Origin: Entomortierella parvispora | Taxonomy: Eukaryota; Mortierellomycota; Mortierellomycetes; Mortierellales; Mortierellaceae | Direction of reading: 5' to 3' | Length of the DNA stretch: 64,000 nucleotides | Assembly (NCBI GenBank): GCA_963573315.1 | Contig: OY752144.1 | Span: 1,792,501 to 1,856,500 of the forward strand | Program-made: the position numbers and the translations under genes | Notes under the pieces: model-generated | Database searches by the model: none | What the model was told of the DNA's origin: nothing | Seen by the model: the letters and a program-made list of their open reading frames with translations, nothing else | Shown: in pieces, positions 9,034 to 21,225 of the stretch | Layout of the letters: the number at the start of each line of letters is the position of its first letter | Position numbering within the stretch: position 1 is the first letter of the stretch

Positions 9034-9269
9034 ATATGTGACTCGACTGCGATTCGACTCGACGAATGTTCGACTCGACGTTCGCTGCTCCAGCTCTACG
9101 AGGATTCGAGACCCACCCTAAGGTAACGAATCCGTCCGCAATTCAGTTAGCCGTACTTTCTTTTATTCTGTGACAGAAATCGAAAAAAAAGTTGAACACG
9201 AGTCGAATGTCGAATATCGAATATTCGTGAGAAAACGTGCTATCGAGACAAGAAGAAGGATCTTTATGT

Positions 9270-9307
9270 CCGCCCTCACAATCCTTTATAAAGGATTGCG
9301 AGGGTGG
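9270..9307. repeat. 38-bp near-perfect palindrome
   Basis: Two 19-base arms meet at CCTTTA/TAAAGG (centre between 9288 and 9289). They pair at all but two positions, 9278/9299 (A against C) and 9272/9305 (a G-T pair in RNA). It could be the joined or terminal inverted repeat of a small DNA transposon, or a hairpin in RNA. No flanking transposase is seen. Confidence 0.6.
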
Positions 9308-9695
9308 CTTATTGCTGAGCAATGTAACTACAATAAACATCCGCTTTCTACACTCTCCTAGTCCACGATATAGCACAGTGTCGCCACAACGGAATGTGAT
9401 TGCGAGGTTCCGCATCTTAGCAAAGATATCCAGTGGCCTGCTAAATTACAGGCAGTTGAAGGAATATATGCTCAGGTCACAGGAGCGGCTGATGTCTCTT
9501 CATTAAACAATCATTTTCCTTTCCCGTTGTTCACTGCTATGAAGCTTCGCTTCGACCTCACGGGGCGCTCTCACACATATAAACATCGTTCATTTGTTAC
9601 GTCCTCTTCTGCCTTTACCACTGTACTGCAACAACCCTTTAGCTGCTGTATATTGGAGCATAGTGATACTAGTGACACTGTCTCCGCGGCAAAAT

Positions 9696-12600
9696 TTATT
9701 TTTGGATATCTTGAGCCCAATCAACAAAGCTCGCTACGAGGACGTCTGGATGACCATCGATATCCCATAGCAGCATGTCCGCAACGGCTACATCGTGCAG
9801 TTCTGAGTTCGGCTGTGCTAAAGGATTCTCATCGTAGACATCTTTCCCTGGGCCATTTCCAGCTCGCTTGCCCACAAAACCTTCAAATGTGTTGTGTAGG
9901 ATAAAGAGTGCCTCTTGCGCTAAACCTTCTTCCTGCACTTCGCCTATTTCATTCAGGCCGACAAGGCTCTTGTATGCTGTAGCCAAAAATTCAAGAGGCT
10001 CCACAGGTTGCACATATAGTTTCATTTCCTGCGTCGACTGCAAGTCCTTCAGCTGTGGAGCTAACTCTGACTTGATCAGCTCTGTGACATTTAAAGTGGT
10101 TGTAGGTTGTTGTTGAGACGAGATATGTTGATTCGGAATAAAAGGTGGAGCAAGTTGCCCCCCTGTTCCTGGCGGAGCCAAGTTTGGGGCAATTAACACG
10201 CCTGTACCTACACCCAGTCGAGATGGTGCTTCCTGACGGTGGGACTTCGACAACTCTGTTTGGATTTTTTGCAGCTGCATCTTGACAAATATCAGTTGGT
10301 TCGGAGGAAGAGTGTTGCCAGCTAGTAACCTTTGAAGAACTTGAAACTGTTGCTTCAATTCATCCTTAGAGAGAGACTCCAAGGCATTTCCACCGGCCTT
10401 TGCTTGAGCACCCGGAGGGGCTCCCACGCCATTCGGAGCTGCAGACATTGACGAGTGCGGAGACTGTTGTTGCTGTTGAGAGAGCTGTGAAACTGCTGCC
10501 ATTTGTTGTTGCTGTTGTTGCTGTAATTGCTGCGGTTGAGCGCCTTGAGGCAATTGTTGCTGTTGCTGCAGCAGCAGCTGCTGCTGCAATGCTCGTGCTC
10601 GTTGAGCCTGCAAAAGTTGGGATGAAGTCATTCCTGGCATCTCCAACTTCGACAGATTCGTTGGTACTGCAGGGCTCTCTGAAGTAGGGGTGACTGATTT
10701 GTCAATTGTGTTAGTTGAAGTGGTCAATAATACGGGATTCGTGGATTTCGAATGTTCTTGCCGAGTTAGCGGAGTGGAGCCAGGGTTCGTCGTGCTGTGA
10801 GGCTGATTCATCGATCCATGGGCCCCCGGTTCATTGCGTGGTGACGTAGTAAACGATGAGTTTGGGGGCGAGTTATTTGTTCTCTTTGGTGGTGGTAGCT
10901 TCAGATCCGCTGGCGTTAGACCATGTTTAACAACAAGACTAGATGTAACAGCTGTACCTGCCGGTTGTTGAATGGTCGAAGAACTGGTACTTGCGTTGCT
11001 TACGAGAGACCCAGCACTGGCGATTCCATTGTTAAGCCCCGTCACCCCGCTGTTCAGCCCTGTATATCCCGCCATTCCATTAGCGGGCTGACCTGGCATA
11101 GCAGTAGGTCCATTGCTTAGCGCTGTGTTAGTCAGTGGTCCACCACTCAGCCCTCCTGCCTGCGATATTGCCACACTACCAACTGGTACGCCACCAACCG
11201 ATACACCTCCAGCAACCGCGGCCATATTACCACTATTGGGAGCCATCTCGGTTTTCACCCACAAGAAATAGCGCTGCAGCTGGTCTCTGAGCTTGGCAAG
11301 ATGGTCTGGCGTGATGGTATACTGATCATGTTTCATGGCGTCAACCTGGCCTTGAAACATGTGTTTCTATAGTCCATTCAAGAAAGTAATAAAGGGTCAT
11401 TGTTAGTCCTGCTTCAGCTAACAATGAGTGTTATCCTGCAGAGCATGACAACGAGACGCTTACCATGAGAATCAGGCGGACGGTTGCATCCTTGTTGCCT
11501 GTGAGGGCATAGAACACAGGGAGAAGCTGATCCAACTTCATGTACATAGGCATCATCTGGTTGACAAGTTCTTGCACAGACTTTTTTTGCTCGGGTGTGA
11601 GGTCATTTAATATCACCGGCGCAACTTTGAGGATGAGGAGTATGAGAGGGACAGTCAAGTCAGTACATGTTAAGTAATGCGGACATCTCCAATAACAAAA
11701 AAGATCCAAGGCCGCCCCACGAACCTCTGTTAGATTGAATCCTTTCAATCATGGATTGAACAGCAGCGGCTGCATCCGCTCGCGATGCAGTCGTGATGGC
11801 TTTCCGGGGTTGGACGGCTACACCAGGCACCACAACCGATGGGTTGGATTGAGTGAATGCAGGCAGCGGAATGGCTCCAGGCTGATTGCTTGCTTGTACG
11901 CTTTCATGGTTTAAGGCCGTGGATGTGACTAATGGCACCTGGACTGTATTTGACAATGCACCGCTCGGGGTCTGATTCACCGTTCCAGATGCTAATTGCT
12001 GCTGCTGCGGGGGCTTTAACTGCTGCCCCTTTAATAGCTGTGCACTCTGAATAGTTTGTTGCGGTTGCTGGTTTTGGTGTTGGAGCTGTTGTTGCTGATG
12101 TTGCTGTAGTAATTGAGCTTGAAGTAATTGTTGTTGTTGTTGCTGTTGCTGTTGCAATTGTTGCAACTGTTGTAACTGTTGCAGTTGTTGCGGTTGCGAT
12201 TGCGGTTGCTGTGGCTGCTGCTGCTGCTGCTGAATATGCTGCTGCTGTTGCTGTTGAATAAGTGACAGCTGCGCCTGGCGCTCCTGCTGCAGTTTTTGAT
12301 TATGCTGTTGCTGGAAAAGTAAAAGCTGTTCCGAGCTGACGGCACCCGATATTGCCCCAGTTCCGAGGGGAGGTCGCTGCTGCTGCTGCTGGGATTGCAT
12401 TTGCTGATTCACCTGTCCTAGCTGAACCTGGGGCAACATTGATGACGGGAGTGCAGTTGACAAATTGTGGTTCTGTGGCGATTGCTGCAGTTGCTGCTGT
12501 AAAAGTTGCGCTTGTTGATTTTGAAGCAGTTGTTGCTGGATTTGCTGAAGTTGCTGCTGTTGCTGAGGCACTTGTTGTTGCTGCTGTTGCTGGAAAGCAG

Positions 12601-13354
12601 CGCTTTGCGGTTTGAATAGGGATTGGTGCGTCGGGACTTGCTGTTGCTGTTGTGAAGGAAAAGGGGATTGTTGCTGCTGTTGTTGGAATTGAGCTTGTTG
12701 TTGCTGGGGGGCCTGCTGCTGTTGATGTTGGAAAAGGCGCTGTTGCTGTTGTTGCTGCAGTAGCTGATGCAGAGCCTGCTTTTGTTGAGGCGTAACATTC
12801 TGCATGTTGTTCGCGGGTATCTGCTGCATCAGATTAGGGGTGGTTGCCATTGTGCCCTGGGGCTGAGGTGAACCTAACAGCGGAGATCCAGCGGCTGCGT
12901 GTGCGGGGTCAGCTATTTGGGTGCGAATCTGAAGCAGCTTTCGCTGGTGGGCTTTCAAGTACTCTGCCTGCAGCAACACAGTGGAAAGGGTTGTCAGCAG
13001 ATAGACAATCGTTTTTTTTTTTTTTTTCATCCACGACTTGTTCCAACACAGTCATTCACCAGCCTCACCTTGCTTGGCATCCGTTGAAACGTGACATTCT
13101 CAAACGTTTTCGCTAGCTCCATGATCTTTTGATCAGCAATAGTTGGGGACAGGGATTTCAATGACTCGGACCTAATAAACGGGTGGTAAACGAATCCAAG
13201 TCAACAAAGGCAACCAGCTTCAAGGTGTCTATTTTTTCCAAATCGCTTACAGCTTTGTGATGAGGATCATCCGCTCTTCCAAGGGCAAAGTGGACTTCCA
13301 GTCATGTTGATTCTGTTGCTGTTGCTGTTGATTCTGTTGCTGTTGCTGTTGATT

Positions 13355-13390
<36 letters not shown>

Positions 13391-13477
13391 CTGCTGCATC
13401 TGGATCTGCTGCTGCTGGAGCTGCAGTTGCTGCAGCTGTTGTTGCATCTGCTGCGGATTGCTCTGCTGGTTCTGCAT
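9696..13477 (-). CDS. MED15: Mediator complex subunit 15 (KIX domain, glutamine-rich)
   Basis: A glutamine-rich transcriptional co-activator subunit of the Mediator tail, expected in the nucleus, where its KIX domain binds activators. Exons (complement): 13251-13477, 13069-13171, 11725-12967, 11464-11624, 9696-11366; 3,405 nt, 1,134 residues. The KIX-like domain spans about residues 58-128 across exons 1-3 (DWKSTLPLEER ... FENVTFQRM ... AEYLKAHQRKL). Long Gln tracts follow, then a conserved block (LTPEQKKSVQELV ... YFLWVKTEM) across exons 4-5, a Ser/Pro/Gln linker and a conserved acidic C-terminus ending WAQDIQK. The start is the ATG at 13477 immediately before the first Gln tract; an upstream in-frame extension lacks an ATG-led conserved sequence. 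The assignment rests on the KIX pattern and overall layout; other Gln-rich co-activators are less likely. Confidence 0.8.
13310..13450 (-). repeat. CAG/CAA repeat coding polyglutamine in MED15
   Basis: Imperfect CTG/TTG repeats on the plus strand, read as Gln codons on the minus strand, with AsnGln interruptions (three copies of a Gln-block plus Asn unit near 13310-13365). It lies within MED15 exon 1. Further Gln tracts of the same gene cover about 12060-12780. Confidence 0.85.
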
Positions 13478-13802
13478 GGCTAGGGATTGATAGATGGAGT
13501 GTGACAGAGACAGAGGAGAGAGTGTGTCAAAGTGTGGGAGAGAGCAAGAGTGTGAGAGTGAGCGAAGCGCGCGCGTGCTGCTTCTGCTTTGCTTCTCTCC
13601 TCTTCTCTCTTCCTCTCCTCTCCTCCTCCGCGGTCCAGTCTTTGTCTCGCCCCTTAAGCGCACATTCTCTCTCCAACGTCACATGCTGCATCCTTTACTT
13701 TTTCATCATCCTCATCCTCTCCATCCCCCCCTACACCTTTCCTGTCTCCTTATCCTCCTCCTCCCCTCCATCTCTTCCATTTTTCTCCTGTGCGCCCTGT
13801 CC
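13478..13802. promoter_or_regulatory. Divergent promoter of MED15 and intersectin gene
   Basis: 325 bases between two divergent start codons. It is strongly CT-rich on the plus strand (about 13580-13780), a common fungal leader composition. No TATA box is evident in either direction. Confidence 0.6.
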
Positions 13803-13846
13803 ATGTACGGCCACAACCTCCAGCAGCAGCAGCAGCAGCAGCTTCT

Positions 13847-13933
<87 letters not shown>

Positions 13934-16900
13934 GCAGTACTACCAGTCTGCAGGTGTGCACTTTCAATACAATGCTGGATTCGGCCAGCCCCTGATACAA
14001 CAGCAAGTGCAGCAGCCGTATGGCCAGCAGTACCCTCATCAGCAATACCAACCAGCTCGCCCCGGCTGGGCCGTGTCTCACGAAGAAAAGGCGCACTATG
14101 ACCAACTCTTTTCGGCCTGGGACCAAGAGCACTCGGGTTACATCAGTGGTAAGGACGCCAGAGACTCGTGGTTGCCTACCTTTCACTACAGCAATTGCAT
14201 TTCGATACTCATTCCTTCCCCCCCTAGGCGAGCGCGCTCGAGAGATCTTCGGTTCCAGTGGTCTCCCTGCGTCTGACCTTGGTCACATCTGGTGAGTATT
14301 GCCGCTTCTTTGCAAAGCTCTCTTCGGTTGCATTAGCGCTAATCCACTCTCCTCCTCGTCCTTCAGGGCACTGGCGGACCCGAACAATCAAGGAAAACTC
14401 AACAAAGACGAGTTTGCGGTCGCAATGCATCTTGTCTACCGTAGACTGAACGGTGGCGATCTTCCTGCGTCCTTGCCCGATGACCTTGTCCCTCCCTCGT
14501 CCCGAGACATCTCGGAGACTCTTGACTTCGTAAAGAGATCCCTCTTGACAGATATTCCCTCCAAGCCTGGCGCAACCAACTGGGGCCTCTATGCATCTTC
14601 TTCCCCCGGCTCGTCCACTTCACTCTCCAAGAGACTCAGCGTGCGTTCTCCTGACGATGTGGGATACGTATCCTCTGCTCGTCGAGGGAACGTCTCCACT
14701 AGCCCAGCGCCCAACCGCAATGCTGTGTCAAGCGAATCCTCTGTTGGTCGACTTCAGAAGCAAATTGGCGAGCAACGTCTTGTTCTAGAGGCTATTCTCT
14801 CTAACGAGACAGATAGGCCTGACTGCGAGGGCAGAGACATAGCAGACCTGAAGGATCAAATCAGAAGTGCCCAGAGTAGACTGCAGGCATCCACAAACAA
14901 GGCTCTGCACCTTCGGATCACGAATGCTAACCAAGATCTCGCACGGCTTCGAGCAGAACGAAGGAATATGGATCAGGAAGTCGCAGCTTTACTTCGATCT
15001 GTGTCCATATTAGCCAGCAATGTTCGTGAGACCGACAAATCCCTGGAGGAGTCTCGATTAGAGCTCGCGAAGCTCAAATCAGGAGGTCTTTCTGGAGACG
15101 ACACAAACATAACAGGGACCGGACCTGGAGGCGCTGTCACAGCTGAGGACAGAATGAAGTCCAGGATTGCGCTTATGAAAGCTCAGAGAATGGCAGCTCT
15201 CACTGGAAAGCCTATCCCTTCAGCTGCTCAAGCCGGAATAGATCGAGATCAGGCTGCGCGTATCCGCGCTGAAAGGGACGTTAATGAGCAGAATGTGAGC
15301 GAGGTTGAGGCTGCTGTACGTCGCCTTGAGGACACGATGCGCCAACTAGAGCGTGGATTGGACACACAAACGCGACCCCAAGGGAATGATCGCGCAGAGG
15401 CAGACAGGAGAAGGTGGGACGAAGGAGCTGGTGTGGAATCAGAGATCACCCGTTTGTTCCTTCAGCAAATACGCATACCTACGGCCACTGCTACTGACGT
15501 TCCCCTCTACCAATCCTCGACTGTCTCCACATCTCGTGTCAATGCAGTCTCACCGTCATTGCAACATCCGAATGCAAGCAGGGCAGCACATGCGTCATCC
15601 CCTACCTCCGGATCACCATTGCTTTCGCCAGGCTTGTCCAGTACTAGTCTTGTTGGAAAAACCCCGGAGGAACGGCGAGCTATAATTCGAGCACAGGCTG
15701 AAAAGCGATTGCGCGATAGACAAAATGACATTCTGGCGAGAGCTCAGTCCAGTCGTTCGGAATCCGCCTCTCCAGCCCCCGCGCCAACCCCTACTGTCGC
15801 AGACGCAGATGCGTTCACTAGTGCGAAATTTGAGGAGGCAGAGCGAATTGCCCGAGAGAAGTTATTGGCCAATGCCGAATCTAAGCGTCGTCAAGCAGAG
15901 CTGGATCGGCAGGCAGAGCGGGATGCGCATGCTAGCCATGAACAGCTCTTGAATGAACAGAAGAAACTTGAGGACGAGCGCTTGAGTGATCAGAGGAAGC
16001 TGGAGGCTGGGCGCCAGATCGAGCGCGAGCACAAGGAGCAACTGGAAGTATCGGAGCGACAGCGACTCCAGCAGGAAGCGAATCTTCAATTAGCGAGACA
16101 GAGTGAGGAAAAAGAAGAGCAGGAGAGACGGGACCGATTTGCACAGTCAACTCTTGCAGCAAGGAAGGAAAGCCTTGCAATGACTGCCCCTTCAGCATCG
16201 GTGCTCAAGAATGAGGCCGTTCGCATTACGCTCGACTCAAACCCTTTTGCGAAGCATCGAAAGTCTATCTCATCCTCAGATGATGACTGGGATACGACTA
16301 GCCCTGTCAACGCCACACCACCCCTCACAGTCCCTTCCGCAAACCCTACTGCAGGTTCCAACAACCCCTTTTTTCGAATGCTCTCGTCTAATGCCGCGGC
16401 GCCTGATAAGGGCAAGGCAGTTCATTCCAAAGATACTTCGGATGGCTGGGATGTCGTCGAGAAGGATGTCGACGTTGACCAACTCTCGCAGAAGCTTTTT
16501 TCCGCTCCCTTAATCAGTTCTGGATCATCGTTTTCAAATCCTACAGATGCCGGGTCTGATGTGTTGGAATCCTCGCCGAAGATCCTCACCACGGCAGCGG
16601 TGCCCCAAATGTCTTCTATTCCACCTCCACCACCGCCACCTCCTGCACAGGTGCTAGCAGGTATTCATCAGATGCTCCGTCCACAGTCATATGTATTTGT
16701 ACATTCTAACAAAAATCATTTCTTCGTCATGTTTATTAACTGTAGGTACACCCACTTCTTCTGGGCCTCCTACTGTCATCCCTGCCCCCCCTCCTGCACC
16801 AGTTATGGCCGCCCAAACAAGCGCCCCAATTTCTGCGTCTGGAGCCAGAGGGGCTCTGCTGAGCCAGATCCAGACCGGCATCAAGTTGAAGAAGGCAGTG

Positions 16901-19900
16901 ACCAAAGACAAGACTATCGTCAAAGGAGGTATCTCGTCTTTTTATTGTGGAGGAGTGATGAATTGTTAATAGGATATTTCTCTGATTTTGACTTTCTCTT
17001 TGTACGACTACTCTTAAAAGGGCGCGTTCTTGGTGACGCGGCACTAGCCCCTGATGCCGTTCTCGATGCTGATGCTGCAGTATCCTCGCATATATCTTCT
17101 AATTCCAGTCAGAGACCCATGGGTATGCCAGGTTTGGGTGGTCTGTTTGCGGGGGGAATGCCGACGCTGAAGAAATCATCAGGCACTGCCAGTGCACGCC
17201 CTGTCCCCGTGGAAGATGAGCGCGACATTCGACGTGAAAGCACTGACTGGTTTGGTCGCCTGGCCAGTCATGCTCCTGCTGGAGAATCCTCATCGGTAAA
17301 CGTGGCATCTGAGCCAACTACCTCGGCCCATATTCCGGAAGCACCTGTGGCATTTTCCCACACTAGTTCGCATCTGCAAGCGCCTGCAAATGTAAAAAGC
17401 GCGACATTGGAGGACAAGGTTGATTTTTCAAATGGATATAGAGCAAAGACCTTATGGAATTACGCTGCTCTGGCACCAGACCAACTTACCGTCGACGCCA
17501 ACGATTATATGGTGGCATATCGATCTTTGCAGGCTGGTAACGTGGATTGGGTGTATGGTGTCTCTGAGCAGGATGAGGGTAGAGCTGGCTGGCTGCCCAA
17601 AGCCTACGTCCAACAAGTGCCAGGTTAGTTTTATACGTCCATCTGTAACGACACGCCTTTTGGAAATCGTCACGAGGCATTTCCAAAGAAACATGACGCG
17701 TACCCGCCCCGTCCATCGAAGACATCCGCCAATGTGTTATGATATTATGAGATTATGTATTATACCATTGACCAACCTCATCTCCATGGTCTATAGATGT
17801 ATTTAAGGCCAGAGCATTGTTTCCTTATGCAGGACAAAATGAAGGAGAGCTCACCGCCGAACGCGGTGACATTGTGAGTGTCCTGGAGAAACCAGATCCA
17901 CAGTGGTGGCGAGTTCGTTCTCTCAACGGAGCAGTTGGGATGCTCCCGGCGACATACCTCGAGGAATACGTGGAAGGTCAAGCCTTGGCAGAAGGTACGC
18001 ATGATGTGGTCTTGTAGACGAAACTTGCTCAGAGCTCAGATGAATGTAATTGCCTGACTGTTGAATTTGGACATGTGGTCATTAGATGCCCCCACCCCAG
18101 AGGCAAAGGCAAAAGCACTGTACGCCTATGTTGGCCAGAGTGCTGAAGAGCTGTCAGTCGATGTTGATGACGTGGTGGAGATCATGGACAAGTCCGATCC
18201 CTTGTGGTGGCGTGCCAAGAATGTACATGGAAACTCTGGGATGATACCTGCTGCTTACTTGGAGGAATTGAAGAATCAGTCCACTAGCGGTTAGTGCCAT
18301 CTAATGCCTTTATATCGTACCAATCTCGCATTTGATTGCAATGCTACTATATCTCTCCCTTGAGCTCAAAGAGGCTGTTGCCTGGTATTTCAGTCTCTCT
18401 GTCACAAATCTCTCCCCCGTCTATTTTGTTGATGCCATCGAGTAGCAATTACACTTTCTTTCTCTTTCTCCTCATTCTGCATTCTCTGCAACTTTTGATA
18501 TACATTAAAGACCATGCATTGAAGAAGAAAGAGTAGCACCGAGGTTTGTCAATCGAACAAACTCAGACAAAGGAACTGAAATTATTCTCTGTCCGCACCT
18601 TTTGTTTCGCGAATCTCCATACACCGCTAGACCTACCCCAGATGCACAGCGACGATTCTGAGCCACAATCGGAAATAGACACCGAGACAACTTCCAGTGA
18701 AGGTGGAAGTGACACGGATGCTGGTGATGAGGAGGACCAAGGGCTTGAACAAGTCCCTGACAGCCTTCTTTCCGTGTCATCACAATCCACCACACCAGCC
18801 ATCGAGATTATCCGTGCTCCCCAGCACAGAAGGCCTCCGCCGAGACCAACAAGTGGATACCCCAAGGCCCGCGTTCACAGCAACACAGCAGGGCAACCTG
18901 GCTCTGCACCATCAAGGCCAGTCTCAATCTTGTCGCGGAAGCAGTCAGAAGGGTCGTTATCGTCGCGTCTTACAATCCCCTCCGAGCCTCTTCCTGGACT
19001 CCGCCCCAGAGCCGGGAGTCATTCTGAGGGCATGAACAGGTCTGTCTCACATTCTCGGTTCAAGTCGGAAAATACTTTCGATCATACATCGGCATCCGCA
19101 ACAGGAGCCTCGTTTCGGTCCCCAAGCCCTTTGCTTCTGAGCTCGCCTTCATGGAGCTCCACTGTTGCTATGAGTGTAGCACACTCACTCAGTGAAAAAG
19201 AGAGGAAGCGCCAAGAGGCAATTCATGAACTGATCACAACAGAGCAGGTGTACCTTTCATACCTATATCTAGTCAGAGATGACTTTCAACGACCTATGCT
19301 TAACCGGGCCTTGATTAGCCCTGCCGAAAGCCAAGTTATTTTCCTGGACTGGTCCAGCCTCTTGGAGCTCTCGCAAACTGTTGTCGGAGATTTAGAACAA
19401 AGGCGTGAGGACGGCAATGGTGTTGTACTGGCCGTCGGTGACATAATTAATAGCTGTATTGTTGAGCGCGCGCATTGTTTTTTGCGATATTGTTCCGGTC
19501 ACCGAGAGGCGAGTATTCTGTTATCAAGGAAGATGTCTGAGAACCAAGCTCTGCAGGAATTTTTAAAGGTGAGAAAAGCACATCGAAGGAAAGCCCTCTA
19601 CCTCTAAGATTAATTACTGATGGCTTTCTTCCCTGCTGCAGGTCGCAAAGTCCAATCCTTCCTGCCGTGGACTCGATATTTCGAGCTTTTTACTACAGCC
19701 GCTCCAGCGCATCACTCGATATCCTTTGCTTATCAAGAAGGTAAGTCGGTTTAGTTGAGCAGTAGAGTCAGTAGGGACGCCAGCTATTTTGTAGTGAAGT
19801 TCAATGGTGACATCTCTAACAACACTTTTTTAGATTTTGGAATACACTGATGACGATCACCTTGATCACCTCTTGCTCTCGGAGGCGCTTGTGTCTGCGG

Positions 19901-21206
19901 AGAAATTCTTGGACCAAATTAACGAGACCATTCGGACCAGTGAGACAAGGCAGAGATTACAAGAGATTGAGCGAAAGATGCCTCCAGGAGATGCTTCTGA
20001 GGTATGCTGTTGAATTGATCGTTCTCCTGATCAAATTTCTCTGAGCTGACTTTTATCTTTTTTACTAATAGGGCTTGGTGTTGACCTCGGAGACCAAGTA
20101 TTTGGGCCATCGCTGCATTCTCCAAGAAGGACATCTTCGCAAAGCAAAATCAGGTCGACGGTTATATGCTTATCTTTGCAATGATTTGCTCTTGTTGTTC
20201 ATCCCAGGTCGTACAGGCCCCTCCCTGGCAAAATCTCAGTCCTATGGTTCCTTGTCTACAAGCTCTCCGTCTCTCGGGCTGTCTCCATCCACGAATGTGG
20301 ACTGGAGTCAGGTACAAGGCAATCACGGCTGGACTCTCTACCACCCTCCAATCCCAATGGAGAGGCTGAAGGTAAAGGCAGATTCTGGGGACGAGACCAA
20401 ATTGACTTTGATGCTTTCGTCCCATCGGTCCTCCACATATGACCATGTACCTCTGCATTTGAGGACACACAGCCAGCAGCAGCCACAATACTCCGGAGCT
20501 CAATCTTTGATTCAACTCAAGGCGGGGTCTGCCCGAGAACAGAGAGTTTGGGTGGGTGCTCTGGAAAAGGCGATCGAAACGATGGCCAAAGCACCGCGAA
20601 AGTACGGCATGCGCACTTCTATCCGACCACCCCTTGCAGAAACGATAGGGACGATGACAATCAGGGTTCAGGAGGTCGTCATTTCTAGTACGGAGTTCGG
20701 TAAGTGCCCAAAAGAAGACGTGTTACGATAAACATGTTCGCATAAAGAGCAATATTGTGGATAGTAACTCTCGATCCCATCGTTTTGATATGGTCAACGC
20801 CACCCAGCAAAATCGAAGTCCTTTCAGTGCACAATATCCCTTGGAGACCAGCTCTTCACCACCCAGGAAGCCTCTAGCGATCATGCCTTTTCGGGCCTTT
20901 TTTCGATTCTCTGGCGCGAGAGCGTTATTTTCTCCATTACGAACCTTTCTCAGGTTCTAGATGTAAAGGTTATGTGCTGCAGTCCGTTCTCTCCAGATAG
21001 TAAGTTCTTACACTGATTTTGAGTTGAGACGCAAAGTTGCCAAAGATAATGACTGGCTATTATTTATTTCCGATGTAGTATTCATGGGAAGCCAGCAGAT
21101 TCCTTTTCACACAGTGGTCCCATTTGGGGAGAGAGGTACAGATGTCCAAGTTTCTCTTAACAACGGCATGCAAGTCAAGTTCTACATGTCGTATAAGGCG
21201 CTGTAA
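13803..21206 (+). CDS. Intersectin-like endocytic scaffold and Rho GEF
   Basis: Exons: 13803-14148, 14228-14291, 14367-16660, 16746-16928, 17021-17623, 17797-17994, 18086-18289, 18631-19568, 19642-19740, 19834-20001, 20072-20699, 20808-20999, 21079-21206; 6,045 nt, 2,014 residues. Domains in order: polyGln (7-47); EH domain (about 86-170); coiled coils; proline stretch and WH2 actin-binding motif (about 940-970, LLSQIQTGIKLKK); three SH3 domains (about 1103-1163, 1165-1229, 1230-1297, with ALYAY, WWR and GMxPAxYLE features); DH domain (about 1490-1700); PH domain (about 1700-1890); C2 domain at the end. This is the long intersectin plan, also described for Cryptococcus Cin1. Known role: couples clathrin endocytosis to actin and activates Cdc42-type GTPases at the plasma membrane. 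The 341-nt intron before exon 8 could instead end at 18543, adding 29 residues. Confidence 0.88.
13821..13938 (+). repeat. CAG/CAA repeat coding polyglutamine in intersectin gene
   Basis: Seven CAG codons, a short Leu-containing break, then a long alternating CAACAG run to 13938, all read as Gln. It lies six codons after the start codon. Confidence 0.9.
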
Positions 21207-21225
21207 TAGGCGAAAATAAACTTTC

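Larger units (their letters stand above)
8714..9695. other. Gene-poor spacer between the retrotransposon and MED15
   Basis: No convincing gene on either strand; the open frames here are short and lack recognisable motifs. The stretch contains a TCGA-rich zone (about 8890-9085) with a 32-base tandem repeat, and a palindrome at 9270-9307. The last 150 bases or so should include the MED15 3' untranslated region, since MED15 ends at 9696 on the minus strand. Confidence 0.6.
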
